Origin: Nitrosotalea sp.
GTDB taxonomy: Archaea; Thermoproteota; Nitrososphaeria; Nitrososphaerales; Nitrosopumilaceae
DNA length: 32,250 nucleotides
Direction of reading: 5' to 3'
NCBI GenBank assembly: GCA_023251295.1
Contig: JAHEYZ010000008.1
Location: forward strand, 1 to 32,250
Of the stretch, positions 7,711-16,792 are shown one piece after another. How positions within the stretch are numbered: position 1 is the stretch's first letter; the number at the start of each line of letters is the position of its first letter. Under the pieces are notes generated by a model. That model was not told where the DNA came from. It saw only the letters and a list, made by a program, of their open reading frames with translations, and searched no databases. Position numbers and translations under genes: made by a program.

Positions 7711-7848
7711 GGCTTTGCGATTTAGTTTTCTTACGATTTAATAAATGTAAGTTTCTAGTTTAGATAATTTTGTTCTTACAAGATTAATTCAATAACATGA
7801 AAATTTTAGACAAAGCCATTATTTTCGCGGTTTTGACCTGTAAACGAT

Positions 7849-7858
7849 TTTAAATAGG
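7849..7858 (+). promoter_or_regulatory. Putative TATA box for rpl1-rpl10
   Basis: TTTTAAATAG lies 22-31 bases before the L1 ATG, a strong archaeal TATA match, in the spacer shared with the Lrp-type regulator. Confidence 0.55.
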
Positions 7859-7879
7859 CAATTCAGAAAAGTTTGCGTA

Positions 7880-8536
7880 ATGATTAATGAAACCCAGATT
7901 GCAGAGATGGTTAAGGAGGCCAAAACTGGTCAGAAAGAACGTAAGTTCAAACAATCAGTTGAGTTGATTATGGTTTTCAAGGATATCGATATCAAGAAGG
8001 GTTTTGCAATAAATGAAACCGTCCAACTTCCGAAAAAGCTTAGCCAACCAGCCTCTGTATGTGTGGTTGCTTCGGGAGATTTAGGTTTGAAAGCAAAGAG
8101 TGCAAATGCAGACAGAGTAGTAGATGGTGCTGAAATAAACCAAGTTGGTGCAAACAAGCGTGCGTCACGTAAGCTAATCAATGGTTATGACTTTTTCCTA
8201 TCAGACACTCAACTTATGGCTACAGTTGGAAAAACTCTCGGTCAATTTATGGGACCAAGAGGAAAGATGCCAACACCTGTACCTTTTAATGCGCCAATTG
8301 ATTCTATTTTAGAAAGATTTCGATCTTCAATAAGAGTAAGACTAAGGAACTCTCTTTCTCTTGCTTGCAAGATTGGTGATGAATCTATGAGTGATGGAGA
8401 TTTAGCAGCAAATGCTCATGCAGTAATAAACTTGGTAGAAAAAAAACTACCAAGCGGAGACAAGAACATTAAAAGAATCATGATAAAGACTACAATGGGA
8501 AAGGTTGTGAAACCACCACAAGGAGAAAAGAAGTAA
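7880..8536 (+). CDS. rpl1: Ribosomal protein uL1
   Basis: This 218-residue protein matches uL1, the L1-stalk protein. The start ELIMVFKDIDIKKGFAINET and the core MATVGKTLGQFMGPRGKMPT with P-rich continuation are the conserved L1 signature; the C-terminal part has NIKRIMIKTTMGKVVKPP. L1 binds 23S rRNA in the mobile stalk near the E site and in many archaea and bacteria represses translation of its own operon by binding a look-alike structure in the mRNA. Here the predicted TATA box leaves almost no 5' leader, so any such site would have to lie inside the coding region, as described for Methanococcus. The L10 ATG follows one base after the L1 stop, so the pair is an operon. Confidence 0.96.
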   Translation: MINETQIAEMVKEAKTGQKERKFKQSVELIMVFKDIDIKKGFAINETVQLPKKLSQPASVCVVASGDLGLKAKSANADRVVDGAEINQVGANKRASRKLINGYDFFLSDTQLMATVGKTLGQFMGPRGKMPTPVPFNAPIDSILERFRSSIRVRLRNSLSLACKIGDESMSDGDLAANAHAVINLVEKKLPSGDKNIKRIMIKTTMGKVVKPPQGEKK

Positions 8537-8537
8537 A

Positions 8538-9404
8538 ATGCACCAAAATAGAACCAAATATCCACAAAAGAAAGTACAGATGTATCAACAAATTCAGGAG
8601 GTTCCAAAAAAGTATAATGTTATTGCACTTGTTAGAATGGAAAAAGTCAGATCATCACAATTATTGCCTTTGAGAAAGAAATTCAAAGGAGAAGTTGAGA
8701 TCATTAGCATAAAGGACAAAGTTGCCCAGAAGGCTTTGGCGGGAATAGGAATTCCAGGGATAGAAAAGCTGGCAGAGAAACTTGTTGGACAGTGTGTTTT
8801 GATGTTTACAAATATGAGTCCATTCAAGCTAAACATACTACTAGGAAAAAATAAGATAATGATGGCTGCTCGTGGAGGTGACATAGCCAGTAAAGAAGTC
8901 ATAATAAAGGCAGGCAACACGGGTATAACACCAGGACCTATTCTTACTGATTTTAAAGAAGCAGGGGTTGCAACAAAGATTGATCAAGGAACGATCTGGA
9001 TCACCAAAGATTCAACAGCTGCTAAAAAAGGCGATGTTATTACTGCAAAGCTTGCTACTTTATTGAGTAAACTTGATGTCAAACCTGTTGAGGCTGGAAT
9101 TTCCTTAGATTCTGCAGTAGCTGAAGGAATCACGTACTCCAAGGATGAGATGGTAATAGATGTAGAGAGGTATCGTAATGCCTTTGCTCAAGCATATCAA
9201 GAAGCATTAGCTCTTTCTATAGAGATTGGTTATGTTACAAAAGAGAACATAACTTCATTACTTGTAAAAGCTGCTCAAGGAGCAAGATCTGTTGCTATTG
9301 AAGCTGGATATTTTGTAGATGAAACAAAAGAACAAATATTGCAAAAAGCTCATGCGCAAGCAAGAGCACTTGCTTCAAAAGCAAAAAATTATTCTCCTGA
9401 ATAG
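8538..9404 (+). CDS. rpl10: Ribosomal protein uL10 (P0), acidic stalk base
   Basis: This 288-residue protein is the archaeal P0/L10 stalk base, which anchors several L12/P1 dimers and binds 23S rRNA beside L11. The N-terminal rRNA-binding domain has VIALVRMEKVRSSQLLPLRK, and the inserted domain II contains AGNTGITPGPILTDFKEAG, typical of archaeal/eukaryotic P0. The C-terminal half carries long helices with Ala-rich segments for L12 binding (SLLVKAAQGARSVAIEAGYF, KAHAQARALASKAKN). The protein ends SPE, and the acidic LFG-type tail found on L12 and on many P0 proteins is missing. Its partner L12 is nearby but on the other strand, past the TRIC-like gene. It starts one base after the L1 stop. 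Confidence 0.95.
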   Translation: MHQNRTKYPQKKVQMYQQIQEVPKKYNVIALVRMEKVRSSQLLPLRKKFKGEVEIISIKDKVAQKALAGIGIPGIEKLAEKLVGQCVLMFTNMSPFKLNILLGKNKIMMAARGGDIASKEVIIKAGNTGITPGPILTDFKEAGVATKIDQGTIWITKDSTAAKKGDVITAKLATLLSKLDVKPVEAGISLDSAVAEGITYSKDEMVIDVERYRNAFAQAYQEALALSIEIGYVTKENITSLLVKAAQGARSVAIEAGYFVDETKEQILQKAHAQARALASKAKNYSPE

Positions 9405-9426
9405 AAAATCAGAATTATAAAATTAA

Positions 9427-10065
9427 TTAGGATTTTTCTTTAACTTTTGGCAGATTCCAGTTATAATGCATTGCTACAAGTCTAAGTAATGTAGTGACTA
9501 TCATACCTATTATTGTAGTAATATAGAAATTTATATCCAAACTCAAAAGAATGTAGAAAACTAATATTCCAATGAAACTTGCAGAAGCATACAGTTCTTT
9601 TACAAATACAATTGGTATTTCATTCACAAATACATCTCTTAGTATCCCACCCCCAACAGCAGTAAGCATTCCAGCTAATGCTATAGCAAGAAAATTCAAT
9701 CCAAATACATGATATGCAAATGTGGCTCCAATTATTGTAAATACACCAAGACCCAGTGCGTCAAACTTTAGAAGTAAATCCCAATGTTTCTGCATTTTCG
9801 GATATAGGAAAAAAATCACAATTCCTGTAGAGGCGGTAATAACAACATACCAAGGATCAGAAACAGAATGTGGTGGAAACTGGCCGATAATAACATCTCG
9901 AAGTGTTCCTCCTGCTACACCCGTCATGGTTGCAAGGATTATTATTCCTACAATGTCAGCTTTATGCTCTATGGCTTTGAATGCTCCCGTTACGGCAAAT
10001 GCCATTGTTCCAAAAAGATCTAAACCGTAAACAAGAGTTTCAATAGATAGTGATAACCCTTCCAA
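9427..10065 (-). CDS. Trimeric intracellular cation channel (TRIC)-like membrane protein, UPF0126/YicG family
   Basis: This 212-residue hydrophobic protein has about seven transmembrane segments and an internal duplication. The first repeat has GLDLFGTMAFAVTGA and TGVAGGTLRDVIIGQFPP; the second has ALGLGVFTIIGATFAYH and TAVGGGILRDVFVNEIP. The paired GG(T/I)LRD motifs define the UPF0126/YicG family, prokaryotic homologues of TRIC channels that form trimeric cation-selective pores. The ion carried and physiological role here are unknown. The start read here is TTG at 10065, which allows the complete first helix. It lies inverted between L10 and L12 with no obvious functional link, interrupting the normal stalk-protein operon. 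Confidence 0.88.
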   Translation of the reverse strand: MEGLSLSIETLVYGLDLFGTMAFAVTGAFKAIEHKADIVGIIILATMTGVAGGTLRDVIIGQFPPHSVSDPWYVVITASTGIVIFFLYPKMQKHWDLLLKFDALGLGVFTIIGATFAYHVFGLNFLAIALAGMLTAVGGGILRDVFVNEIPIVFVKELYASASFIGILVFYILLSLDINFYITTIIGMIVTTLLRLVAMHYNWNLPKVKEKS

Positions 10066-10142
10066 ATCATCACTTATTATTATACATAGTAAATAATGTT
10101 TAGAAAATCGAAGTTTAAGATGATTGAAAAAATATGTTTTCT

Positions 10143-10445
10143 CTAGCCAAACAACGCAGATAGGCCTTCCATTGCCTGTTCTTCTGTCTTTGCAGATGGA
10201 GTTTCAACTTCTTTTGCCTTCTCTTCTTTTCCACCGGCTATAGGTGCGGCTGGTGCTGCGGCAACTGCCACTGGTGCAGATTTTATTGCCTCATCAATAT
10301 TTACATCAGCAAGTGCAGCAACAAGTGCTTTCACTTGGGCTTCTTTGACCTCTGCTCCCGAAGCTTTGATTATGTTTGTAATATTAGCTTCGTTTATCTC
10401 CTTTTTCTGCTTATGTAAAAGTAATGCAGCGTATACGTATTCCAT
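10143..10445 (-). CDS. rpl12: Ribosomal protein P1/L12 (archaeal stalk protein)
   Basis: This 100-residue acidic/alanine-rich protein is archaeal L12 (P1). The N-terminal dimerisation domain begins [20 protein letters not shown] with a second helix pair through about residue 60. A flexible hinge rich in Ala, Pro and Gly (about 58-75) is followed by a charged segment, ending in MEGLSALFG, the conserved tail that captures elongation factors EF1A and EF2 on the ribosome. Multiple dimers bind the C-terminal helices of L10. In most archaea L12 directly follows L10 on the same strand; here it is inverted and separated by the TRIC-like gene. A TATA-like box (10470-10479, minus strand) lies 25-34 bases ahead of the ATG, so it is expressed independently. 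Confidence 0.94.
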   Translation of the reverse strand: MEYVYAALLLHKQKKEINEANITNIIKASGAEVKEAQVKALVAALADVNIDEAIKSAPVAVAAAPAAPIAGGKEEKAKEVETPSAKTEEQAMEGLSALFG

Positions 10446-10469
10446 TGTAAACGAATTTTGCTACAGGCA

Positions 10470-10479
10470 TAATATAAAA
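10470..10479 (-). promoter_or_regulatory. Putative TATA box for rpl12
   Basis: On the minus strand TTTTATATTA lies 25-34 bases before the ATG at 10445, a good archaeal TATA match that would give L12 its own, nearly leaderless transcript. Confidence 0.5.
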
Positions 10480-10544
10480 CTATGGAAGATAATGTGAACA
10501 ATATGCTGTAGAACAATAGAAAATTTTAGAAAAGCACTATTAGA

Positions 10545-11051
10545 TTAATTTAGAATCTTCAAACTTCTACATATTGAATAGAGATATTTTTTCAAATCTT
10601 TATCGTATAAAGTATCCATCCTTTGTTTTAGAATTCTTTTTGCTTGTTCTTTTTCAGAATCGTCTGGAAGAGAAAGTACGTTATTTATTAATTCAGGCAG
10701 CGATTCTCTAACCCAACCATCAATCACCGCATGTATTTTCTTGTGTATTTTTACTACAGGATCTGAATTTACATCTAATATGCCAGTAAAATTTTCATGC
10801 TCAACTCTGTAGATCAAAGCAAGTACATAATTTGCATAGTTTGGATTTTTTAAAATTTCTTCAGATTTTGGGCCAGCTTTTCCTTGTGAAACTTTGTTTT
10901 TCAAACCAACAGGATTTATTATTATTCCATTTACTCCTATTTTGGAATCCTCTATTCCTGTAACTATACCAATTATTACCTTAGTATATTCACCGTCTGG
11001 TTGTGTTACAAACACGTAGTCACCCTCTTTCCAACTCTTTTTACCAAACAT
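10545..11051 (-). CDS. Conserved-looking protein of unknown function, 168 residues
   Basis: I do not recognise this protein. The first half looks like a small beta-barrel: WKEGDYVFVTQPDGEYTKVI and GIVTGIEDSKIGVNGIIINP alternate strands and turns in the manner of an SH3/KOW-like or Tudor-like fold. The second half (about 95-168) is predicted helical and rich in Lys and Leu (KIHAVIDGWVRESLPELINN, then a charged helix EKEQAKRILKQRM). No signal peptide or membrane segment is seen, so it should be cytoplasmic. It starts at ATG 11051, 79 bases from the likely AlaRS start on the opposite strand, with its own TATA-like box in between. Codon use matches the neighbours. Nucleic-acid or ribosome binding is conceivable from the barrel, but that is speculation. 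Confidence 0.75.
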   Translation of the reverse strand: MFGKKSWKEGDYVFVTQPDGEYTKVIIGIVTGIEDSKIGVNGIIINPVGLKNKVSQGKAGPKSEEILKNPNYANYVLALIYRVEHENFTGILDVNSDPVVKIHKKIHAVIDGWVRESLPELINNVLSLPDDSEKEQAKRILKQRMDTLYDKDLKKYLYSICRSLKILN

Positions 11052-11071
11052 AACAAATTTTCAAAAATGAT

Positions 11072-11106
11072 CATATTTAATGTGTTGCCTCAGAATACTT
11101 AATATC
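11072..11106. promoter_or_regulatory. Divergent promoter region, unknown protein / alaS
   Basis: On the minus strand CATTAAATATG (11072-11082) lies 21-31 bases before the ATG at 11051. On the plus strand ACTTAATATC (11097-11106) lies 25-34 bases before the ATG at 11131. Both spacings fit archaeal TATA boxes, and the second supports the 11131 start of alaS. Confidence 0.45.
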
Positions 11107-11130
11107 AGTCAAAGCAAAAACCTCTCAAAG

Positions 11131-13836
11131 ATGAATAAAGATCAGATTCTTGCAAAGTTTTCGATTGATCCTGAAAGGTATTACAAAGTATCCTTATTTG
11201 AGAAAGAAGGATTTCAACGAAAATCCTGCGTTAAATGTAAAAAGTTTTTCTGGACAATTGATTATTCTCAGAATTTTTGCCCAGAAGATTCAGAAAATAA
11301 TTATTCATTCATAGGAAATCCACCTACAAAAAAAAGATTTGATTATGTTCAAGCTTGGAAAGAGGTAGAATCGTTTTTTGTGCAAAATGGCCACAAGTCA
11401 GTAAGTAGATACCCAGTAGTATGCAGATGGCGTGATGATCTATATTTTACAATAGCATCCATTGTCGACTTTCAACGAGTCATGGGTTCCAAAGTTGTTT
11501 TTGAGTTTCCAGCAAATCCCCTAATCGTACCACAAACTTGTCTTAGATTCAAGGATATTGAAAATGTTGGTGTTACTGGTAGACATTTTTCTAGTTTTTG
11601 TATGATTGGTCAACATAGTATACCAAACTCACAAGGATATTGGAAAGACAAGTGTGTAGAATTAGATTTTAGACTTTTGACCGAAAAATTTGGCATTGAT
11701 AAGAAAGAAATCGTGTTTGTTGAAGATGTTTGGGCTGGCGGAGGTTCATTTGGATCTTCACTAGAATATTTCGTACGTGGACTCGAGCTTGGAAATGCAG
11801 TCTTCACGGAATTTCAAGGTGAATTGAACAACTATTCAGTCTTAGAACAAAAAATAATAGACATGGGAGCTGGTCTTGAGAGATTTGCATGGATAACCAT
11901 GGGAACTCCTACTGCATACGATTGTTGTTTTGGTCCCATAACAAATAATCTTATACAAAAAATTGGCATTGACATAGACCCTAAGATCTTAGCATCATAT
12001 TTTATTGCAATATCAAAAGGACTCGGAGCACACGGTGATTTAACCCAAGTTAGAAAAAATGCAATAAAGAAAGCAGGTATAGATGAAACAACATTAAATA
12101 AAATGATATCACCTCTTGAGGGAATCTACCTGATTGCGGATCATCTAAGAACTTTGATTTTTGCAATTTCAGATGGGGCGCTTCCAAGCAATGTAGGTGG
12201 AGGATATAACCTGAGGATGCTTTTGAGAAGAGCTGTCGCTACAATGGACAGATTTGGGTGGAATCTTGATCTAAAAGAATTGGCAGACATGCATATTGAT
12301 TATTTAAAATCAACTTATCCTGAGCTGGATGAAACTCGTGAGGAAGTAAAGACAATTATTGGAATTGAAAGAGAAAGATATGCTGAATCAAAAACCAGAA
12401 TGAAAAGTATTGCAAGCACTATAAAGACTCAAAATAAAAAATTGACAGTAGATGATCTGATTAGACTCTACGAATCAGATGGCATTACTCCTGATTTTTT
12501 AAAAGAGACACAAATAATTTCAGAAATCCCTTCTACGTTTTATGAAAAACTATCAGAATTGCATCAATCAGAAAAAGTGAAAAAGGAAGAAGTTCTTGAC
12601 ATAGATGGAATCCCAGCAACTGAGCCATTATACTATAAGGAAGATCCTATTGAGTTTGAAGCAAAAGTGCTCAGAGTGCTTAATAAAAAATTAGTTGTTT
12701 TGGATAAAACATCATTTTATCCAAGAGGAGGAGGTCAGGAACCAGATCATGGAAAGATTGAAGATTTTGAAGTAATAGATGTAAACAAACATGGAAACGT
12801 AGTTGTACATGAATTGAGGGGAGGCGTACCAAAAGAGAATGAGATAGTAAAATGTAGAATCGATTACATACGTCGCTATGGCGTAACAAGAAATCATACT
12901 AGCACTCATGTGCTAAATGCGTCAGCAAGAAACACGTTAGGTTCATGGGTATGGCAACATTCTGCATTTAAGGAAAGAGATTATGGTAGACTTGACATAA
13001 CCCATCATTCAAACCTAACCGAAACAGATATTGCAAAAATAGAAGATTTAGCAAATCTCACTATCAGAAAAAATTTACCTATTTTTATAAATGAATATGA
13101 AAGAGGAGAGGCAGAGCAGAAATTCGGATTTAGAATATACCAAGGCGGGGTAGTTCCAGTAAAGTCGGTTAGAATTGTAAACATCGACGGATTTGATGTA
13201 GAAGCATGCGGTGGAACCCATGTGAAGAAAACAGGAGATCTTGGATTGATAAAGATAACAAAAGCTGAAAGGATTCAGGATGGGGTTGTAAGGATGGAAT
13301 TTGTTTCAGGAGACACAGCTATAAAATATACGCAGGAGCAAGATAGAAAAATTTCACAGATTGTCAAATCACTAGGTTCTAGCAAAGAGAAGGTTTTAGA
13401 ATCATTTGAGCATGCTATGTTAGATGCAGATTCCTCAAAGAAAAAATTGAAACAACTCATTAAACGCATTTCTATGTTTTCAGCACAGAAAGCAATTTCA
13501 GATGCAAAGAATCTAGGAAAAATGAAAATATTCATTACTGTTGACGAAGAACTTGACGAAGAATTCCATATTGCAGTAGGCGAACAAGTAATAAAACTTG
13601 ATTCTAAGATGATATACTGTGCATTAATTTTGAAAAATGGTGTAATAAGAATAGTTGCGTTTGCAGGTTCGGATGCAACAAAAATCAAGAAAGCCGGGGA
13701 TTTGGTAAGGGATATTTCAAAAGTACTTGGAGGATCTGGTGGCGGTAGTGATAGTTTTGGGCAAGGTGGAGGAAAGGATGCCTCAAAGCTAAAAGACGCA
13801 CTTCTTGCTGCGGAACAATCAATTCTGGTAAAGTGA
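11131..13836 (+). CDS. alaS: Alanyl-tRNA synthetase (archaeal type)
   Basis: AlaRS charges tRNA-Ala and hydrolyses mischarged Ser- and Gly-tRNA-Ala. With ATG 11131 as start it has 901 residues. The archaeal N-terminal extension with zinc-type cysteines is present (SCVKCKKFFW, then NFCPED). The class II catalytic core follows, with FEFPANPLIVPQTCLRF, VWAGGGSFGSSLEYFVRG and LRMLLRRAV. The editing domain carries HxxxH (His589, His593 in HTSTHVLNASAR) and CxxxH (Cys693, His697 in CGGTHVKKTGD). The C-terminal domain has the glycine-rich GGSGGGSDSFGQGGGKD. The frame is open back to an ATG at 11080 (918 residues), but those 17 extra residues do not resemble AlaRS and the TATA-like box at 11097-11106 would lie inside the longer frame. 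LeuRS starts 4 bases after the stop, making a synthetase pair. Confidence 0.95.
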   Translation: MNKDQILAKFSIDPERYYKVSLFEKEGFQRKSCVKCKKFFWTIDYSQNFCPEDSENNYSFIGNPPTKKRFDYVQAWKEVESFFVQNGHKSVSRYPVVCRWRDDLYFTIASIVDFQRVMGSKVVFEFPANPLIVPQTCLRFKDIENVGVTGRHFSSFCMIGQHSIPNSQGYWKDKCVELDFRLLTEKFGIDKKEIVFVEDVWAGGGSFGSSLEYFVRGLELGNAVFTEFQGELNNYSVLEQKIIDMGAGLERFAWITMGTPTAYDCCFGPITNNLIQKIGIDIDPKILASYFIAISKGLGAHGDLTQVRKNAIKKAGIDETTLNKMISPLEGIYLIADHLRTLIFAISDGALPSNVGGGYNLRMLLRRAVATMDRFGWNLDLKELADMHIDYLKSTYPELDETREEVKTIIGIERERYAESKTRMKSIASTIKTQNKKLTVDDLIRLYESDGITPDFLKETQIISEIPSTFYEKLSELHQSEKVKKEEVLDIDGIPATEPLYYKEDPIEFEAKVLRVLNKKLVVLDKTSFYPRGGGQEPDHGKIEDFEVIDVNKHGNVVVHELRGGVPKENEIVKCRIDYIRRYGVTRNHTSTHVLNASARNTLGSWVWQHSAFKERDYGRLDITHHSNLTETDIAKIEDLANLTIRKNLPIFINEYERGEAEQKFGFRIYQGGVVPVKSVRIVNIDGFDVEACGGTHVKKTGDLGLIKITKAERIQDGVVRMEFVSGDTAIKYTQEQDRKISQIVKSLGSSKEKVLESFEHAMLDADSSKKKLKQLIKRISMFSAQKAISDAKNLGKMKIFITVDEELDEEFHIAVGEQVIKLDSKMIYCALILKNGVIRIVAFAGSDATKIKKAGDLVRDISKVLGGSGGGSDSFGQGGGKDASKLKDALLAAEQSILVK

Positions 13837-13840
13837 TTTT

Positions 13841-16720
13841 GTGATAGATTTTTCATCAATAGAATCCAAATGGCGTAAAAGATGGCAAGATGAAAAATAT
13901 TTCGAGGCAGACCCTAATGAGAAGAAAAAATTCTTTGTAACTGTGGCATATCCTTATCCAAATTCGCCACAGCATATAGGACATGGAAGAACTTACACTT
14001 TGGCTGATGTTCATGCAAGATTTATGCGCATGTGCGGATACAATGTACTTTTTCCCATGGGATTTCATTATACAGGAACTCCAATTCTTGGAATGGCAAG
14101 ACGAGTTCAAGAAAATGACAAGGAATTGATTGATGCTTTCAGAACAATTTACAAAGTACCAGAACAGAACATTAAGGAATTTGTGGAACCAGTAAAAATT
14201 GCAAGCTATTTTCACCAAGAGATAAAAACAGGCATGATTGAGATGGGATATTCAATTGATTGGAGGAGAGAATTTACAACAATTGATCCTGTATACAACA
14301 AGTTCATAGAATGGCAATTTAGAAAACTAAAAAGCAAAAATCTAGTCATACAAGGTTCTCATCCAGTTGGTTGGTGTCCAAAGGATCAGAATCCAGTATC
14401 GCAACATGATACTATAGGGGACGTAGAGCCTTCTTTTACTGAATATGTGCTTATCAAATTTAGGTATAACAAATACATCATACCCACAGCTACGCTAAGA
14501 CCAGAAACAATATTTGGCGTTACAAATCTTTGGGTAAATCCAGTGACACTATACAAAATTGTTGATGTCAACGGAGAGAATTGGATTGTGAGTGCAGAAT
14601 GTGCACGAAAGTTAGAGTTCATGGATAAAAAAATCAATATAATTGATGAGATCAGTGGTTCTGCACTTGTAGGTAAAACAGTCAGAGTTCCAGAAAGAAA
14701 TGATCAGATAACAATACTTCCTGCTAGCTTTGTTAAAAGTGGAAATGGTACTGGGGTGGTAATGTCGGTACCAGCACATGCGCCGTTTGATTATCAAGCT
14801 CTAGAAGACATTAAGAAAAATACGATGAATTTAGAGCAAGATGTTTTGAATGTTGTCATGGCAATAAAACCGATATCAATAATACAAACGGAAGGGTATG
14901 GAGAAATTCCTGCAAAAGAAATTACAGAAAAATTCAAAATAGATAGTCAAAATAGCCCACGTCTTGAAGAAGCTACAAAAGAGCTTTATAGTAAGGAATT
15001 CTATGAAGGCAGATTAAAAAATAACACAGGTCAATTTGCAGGAAAAAAAATTACCGATGTTAAAGAAGATGTAAAAAATTGGATTTTACAACAGAATAAT
15101 GCAGATGTTTTATTTGAGCTAAATGATAATCCGATCAGATGTCGATGTGGTGCTGAATGCGTTGTAAAGATTTTAAATGATCAGTGGTTTTTGGATTATT
15201 CTAACAAAAATTGGAAAGAAGATGCACATTCGTGCATCAATGAGATGAAAATTCTTCCAGAAGACATACGTAATGAGTTCAATCATGTAGTAGATTGGCT
15301 ACGTGAAAGAGCTTGTGCAAGACAACATGGTTTAGGAACCAAATTGCCATGGGATAAAGATTGGATAGTAGAAAGTCTTTCTGATTCTGTAATTTACATG
15401 GCGTACTACATTCTTGCAAAATATGTAAATAAAAAACAAATTACTCCTGATAACCTAGGAGATGAATTTTTTGATTACATATTTTTAGGAGATGGTGACT
15501 CTAAGAAAGTTGCTTCTAGTTGTAAAATAGCAGAAACCCTTTTGGGGAATATCAAAAATGAGTTTACATATTTCTATCCAGTAAATGCAAGACATTCAGG
15601 GCGTGATCTTGTTCCAAATCATTTAACGTTTTTTGTATTTAATCATATTGCAATTTTTCCGAAAAAATATTGGCCAGAAGCCATCGTTGTAAATGGTTCA
15701 GTTTTGATGGATGGAAAAAAAATGTCAAAATCAATGGGCAATATCATTCCTCTTCGTGATGCAATACAAATCTACGGTGCAGATCCTATCAGATTGGCAA
15801 TATTAATTTCGGCTGAACTCTTACAAGATGCAGATTTTAATCTTGAAGCAGTGAAAGGAATTAAAAACAAACTTGAAAATATGCTAGAAGATTGTTCTAT
15901 ATACAAATTAAACGAAAAGTCAAATCTACATCAAGAGGACAAGTGGCTCTTAAGTAGATTACAGCAATTAGTTTTAGAAACTACGTCGGCTATGGAAAAA
16001 ATGAGATTGCGTGAGGCGTTGCATTATGTATTATACCAATTTGATTCTGATATGCAGTGGTATCTTAAGAGAACAAATGCAAAGAATAGAACAGATGTCT
16101 CAAGTACGATTCACAATGTATTATCTACTAGAGTGGCAATGCTCTCACCTTTTGCACCACATATTGCAGAAGAAATGTGGGAGAAATTGGGGAATATAGA
16201 TTTAGTTTCAAAATCACTTTGGCCATCAGTTGATAATGATGCGATTGATAGTATAGCATTACAAAGAGAGAATCTTTTGAAATCAACTATGGACGATATT
16301 AGAAATATACTTAAAGTAACTAAAATTATTCCAAAAAAAATCATCATTTATACTTCAGATGCTTGGAAAAACAAAGCGTATCAGAAAATTCTTATCAATG
16401 TTATAAAGGGTGAGATGAATATAGGAGTTTTAATAAAATCGCTTATTTCTGATAAGGAAACAGAACATGTGAAAAAAAATCCAGATTTTGTTAAAAAAAC
16501 TGTTAATGACATATTGTCTGAACCGATCGAATCACGAGAAATAAAAGCAAAAACAGGTTTCATAGATGAAAAGGAGATCCTTTTAGAACTTGATTCATTG
16601 ACACAAAAAGATTTTGATGTAAATGTTCAGGTGTTTTCTGAATCCGATCCACAAAAATACGATCCAAAAAATAAAGCTAGAACAGCAAGACCATACAAAC
16701 CTGCCATATTGATTGAATAA
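13841..16720 (+). CDS. leuS: Leucyl-tRNA synthetase (archaeal/eukaryotic type)
   Basis: LeuRS is a class I synthetase that charges tRNA-Leu. It has 959 residues from GTG at 13841, 4 bases after the AlaRS stop; no closer ATG fits. The HIGH motif is exact (His45 to His48 in SPQHIGHGRTYTLADVHARF), and KMSKS is at 627-631 in DGKKMSKSMGN. The CP1 editing domain is visible, with the threonine-rich TATLRPETIFGVTNLW near residue 218 and GTGVVMSVPAHAPFDY near 303-318, placing it in the archaeal/eukaryotic branch. A zinc-ribbon-like CRCGAEC occurs before the catalytic core resumes. The C-terminal part contains the anticodon-binding helical domain (LSPFAPHIAEEMWEKLG) and an archaeal C-terminal extension. 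Together with AlaRS and DTD2, three tRNA quality-control enzymes lie within 12 kb. Confidence 0.95.
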   Translation: MIDFSSIESKWRKRWQDEKYFEADPNEKKKFFVTVAYPYPNSPQHIGHGRTYTLADVHARFMRMCGYNVLFPMGFHYTGTPILGMARRVQENDKELIDAFRTIYKVPEQNIKEFVEPVKIASYFHQEIKTGMIEMGYSIDWRREFTTIDPVYNKFIEWQFRKLKSKNLVIQGSHPVGWCPKDQNPVSQHDTIGDVEPSFTEYVLIKFRYNKYIIPTATLRPETIFGVTNLWVNPVTLYKIVDVNGENWIVSAECARKLEFMDKKINIIDEISGSALVGKTVRVPERNDQITILPASFVKSGNGTGVVMSVPAHAPFDYQALEDIKKNTMNLEQDVLNVVMAIKPISIIQTEGYGEIPAKEITEKFKIDSQNSPRLEEATKELYSKEFYEGRLKNNTGQFAGKKITDVKEDVKNWILQQNNADVLFELNDNPIRCRCGAECVVKILNDQWFLDYSNKNWKEDAHSCINEMKILPEDIRNEFNHVVDWLRERACARQHGLGTKLPWDKDWIVESLSDSVIYMAYYILAKYVNKKQITPDNLGDEFFDYIFLGDGDSKKVASSCKIAETLLGNIKNEFTYFYPVNARHSGRDLVPNHLTFFVFNHIAIFPKKYWPEAIVVNGSVLMDGKKMSKSMGNIIPLRDAIQIYGADPIRLAILISAELLQDADFNLEAVKGIKNKLENMLEDCSIYKLNEKSNLHQEDKWLLSRLQQLVLETTSAMEKMRLREALHYVLYQFDSDMQWYLKRTNAKNRTDVSSTIHNVLSTRVAMLSPFAPHIAEEMWEKLGNIDLVSKSLWPSVDNDAIDSIALQRENLLKSTMDDIRNILKVTKIIPKKIIIYTSDAWKNKAYQKILINVIKGEMNIGVLIKSLISDKETEHVKKNPDFVKKTVNDILSEPIESREIKAKTGFIDEKEILLELDSLTQKDFDVNVQVFSESDPQKYDPKNKARTARPYKPAILIE

Positions 16721-16792
16721 AATATATTTTTAGACATAGTTTGAGTAATAATTGAAAGCATCCTTTTATTAGGTATTTTTAGAATTAGACTT

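Noticed and set aside
11080-11130. Upstream ATG giving AlaRS 17 extra residues
   Set aside because: The extension does not resemble AlaRS and contains the likely TATA box for the 11131 start.
13275-13859. 194-codon minus-strand open frame opposite the 3' end of alaS
   Set aside because: The serine- and phenylalanine-rich product is the mirror of lysine/glutamate-rich AlaRS codons; the sense frame is certain.
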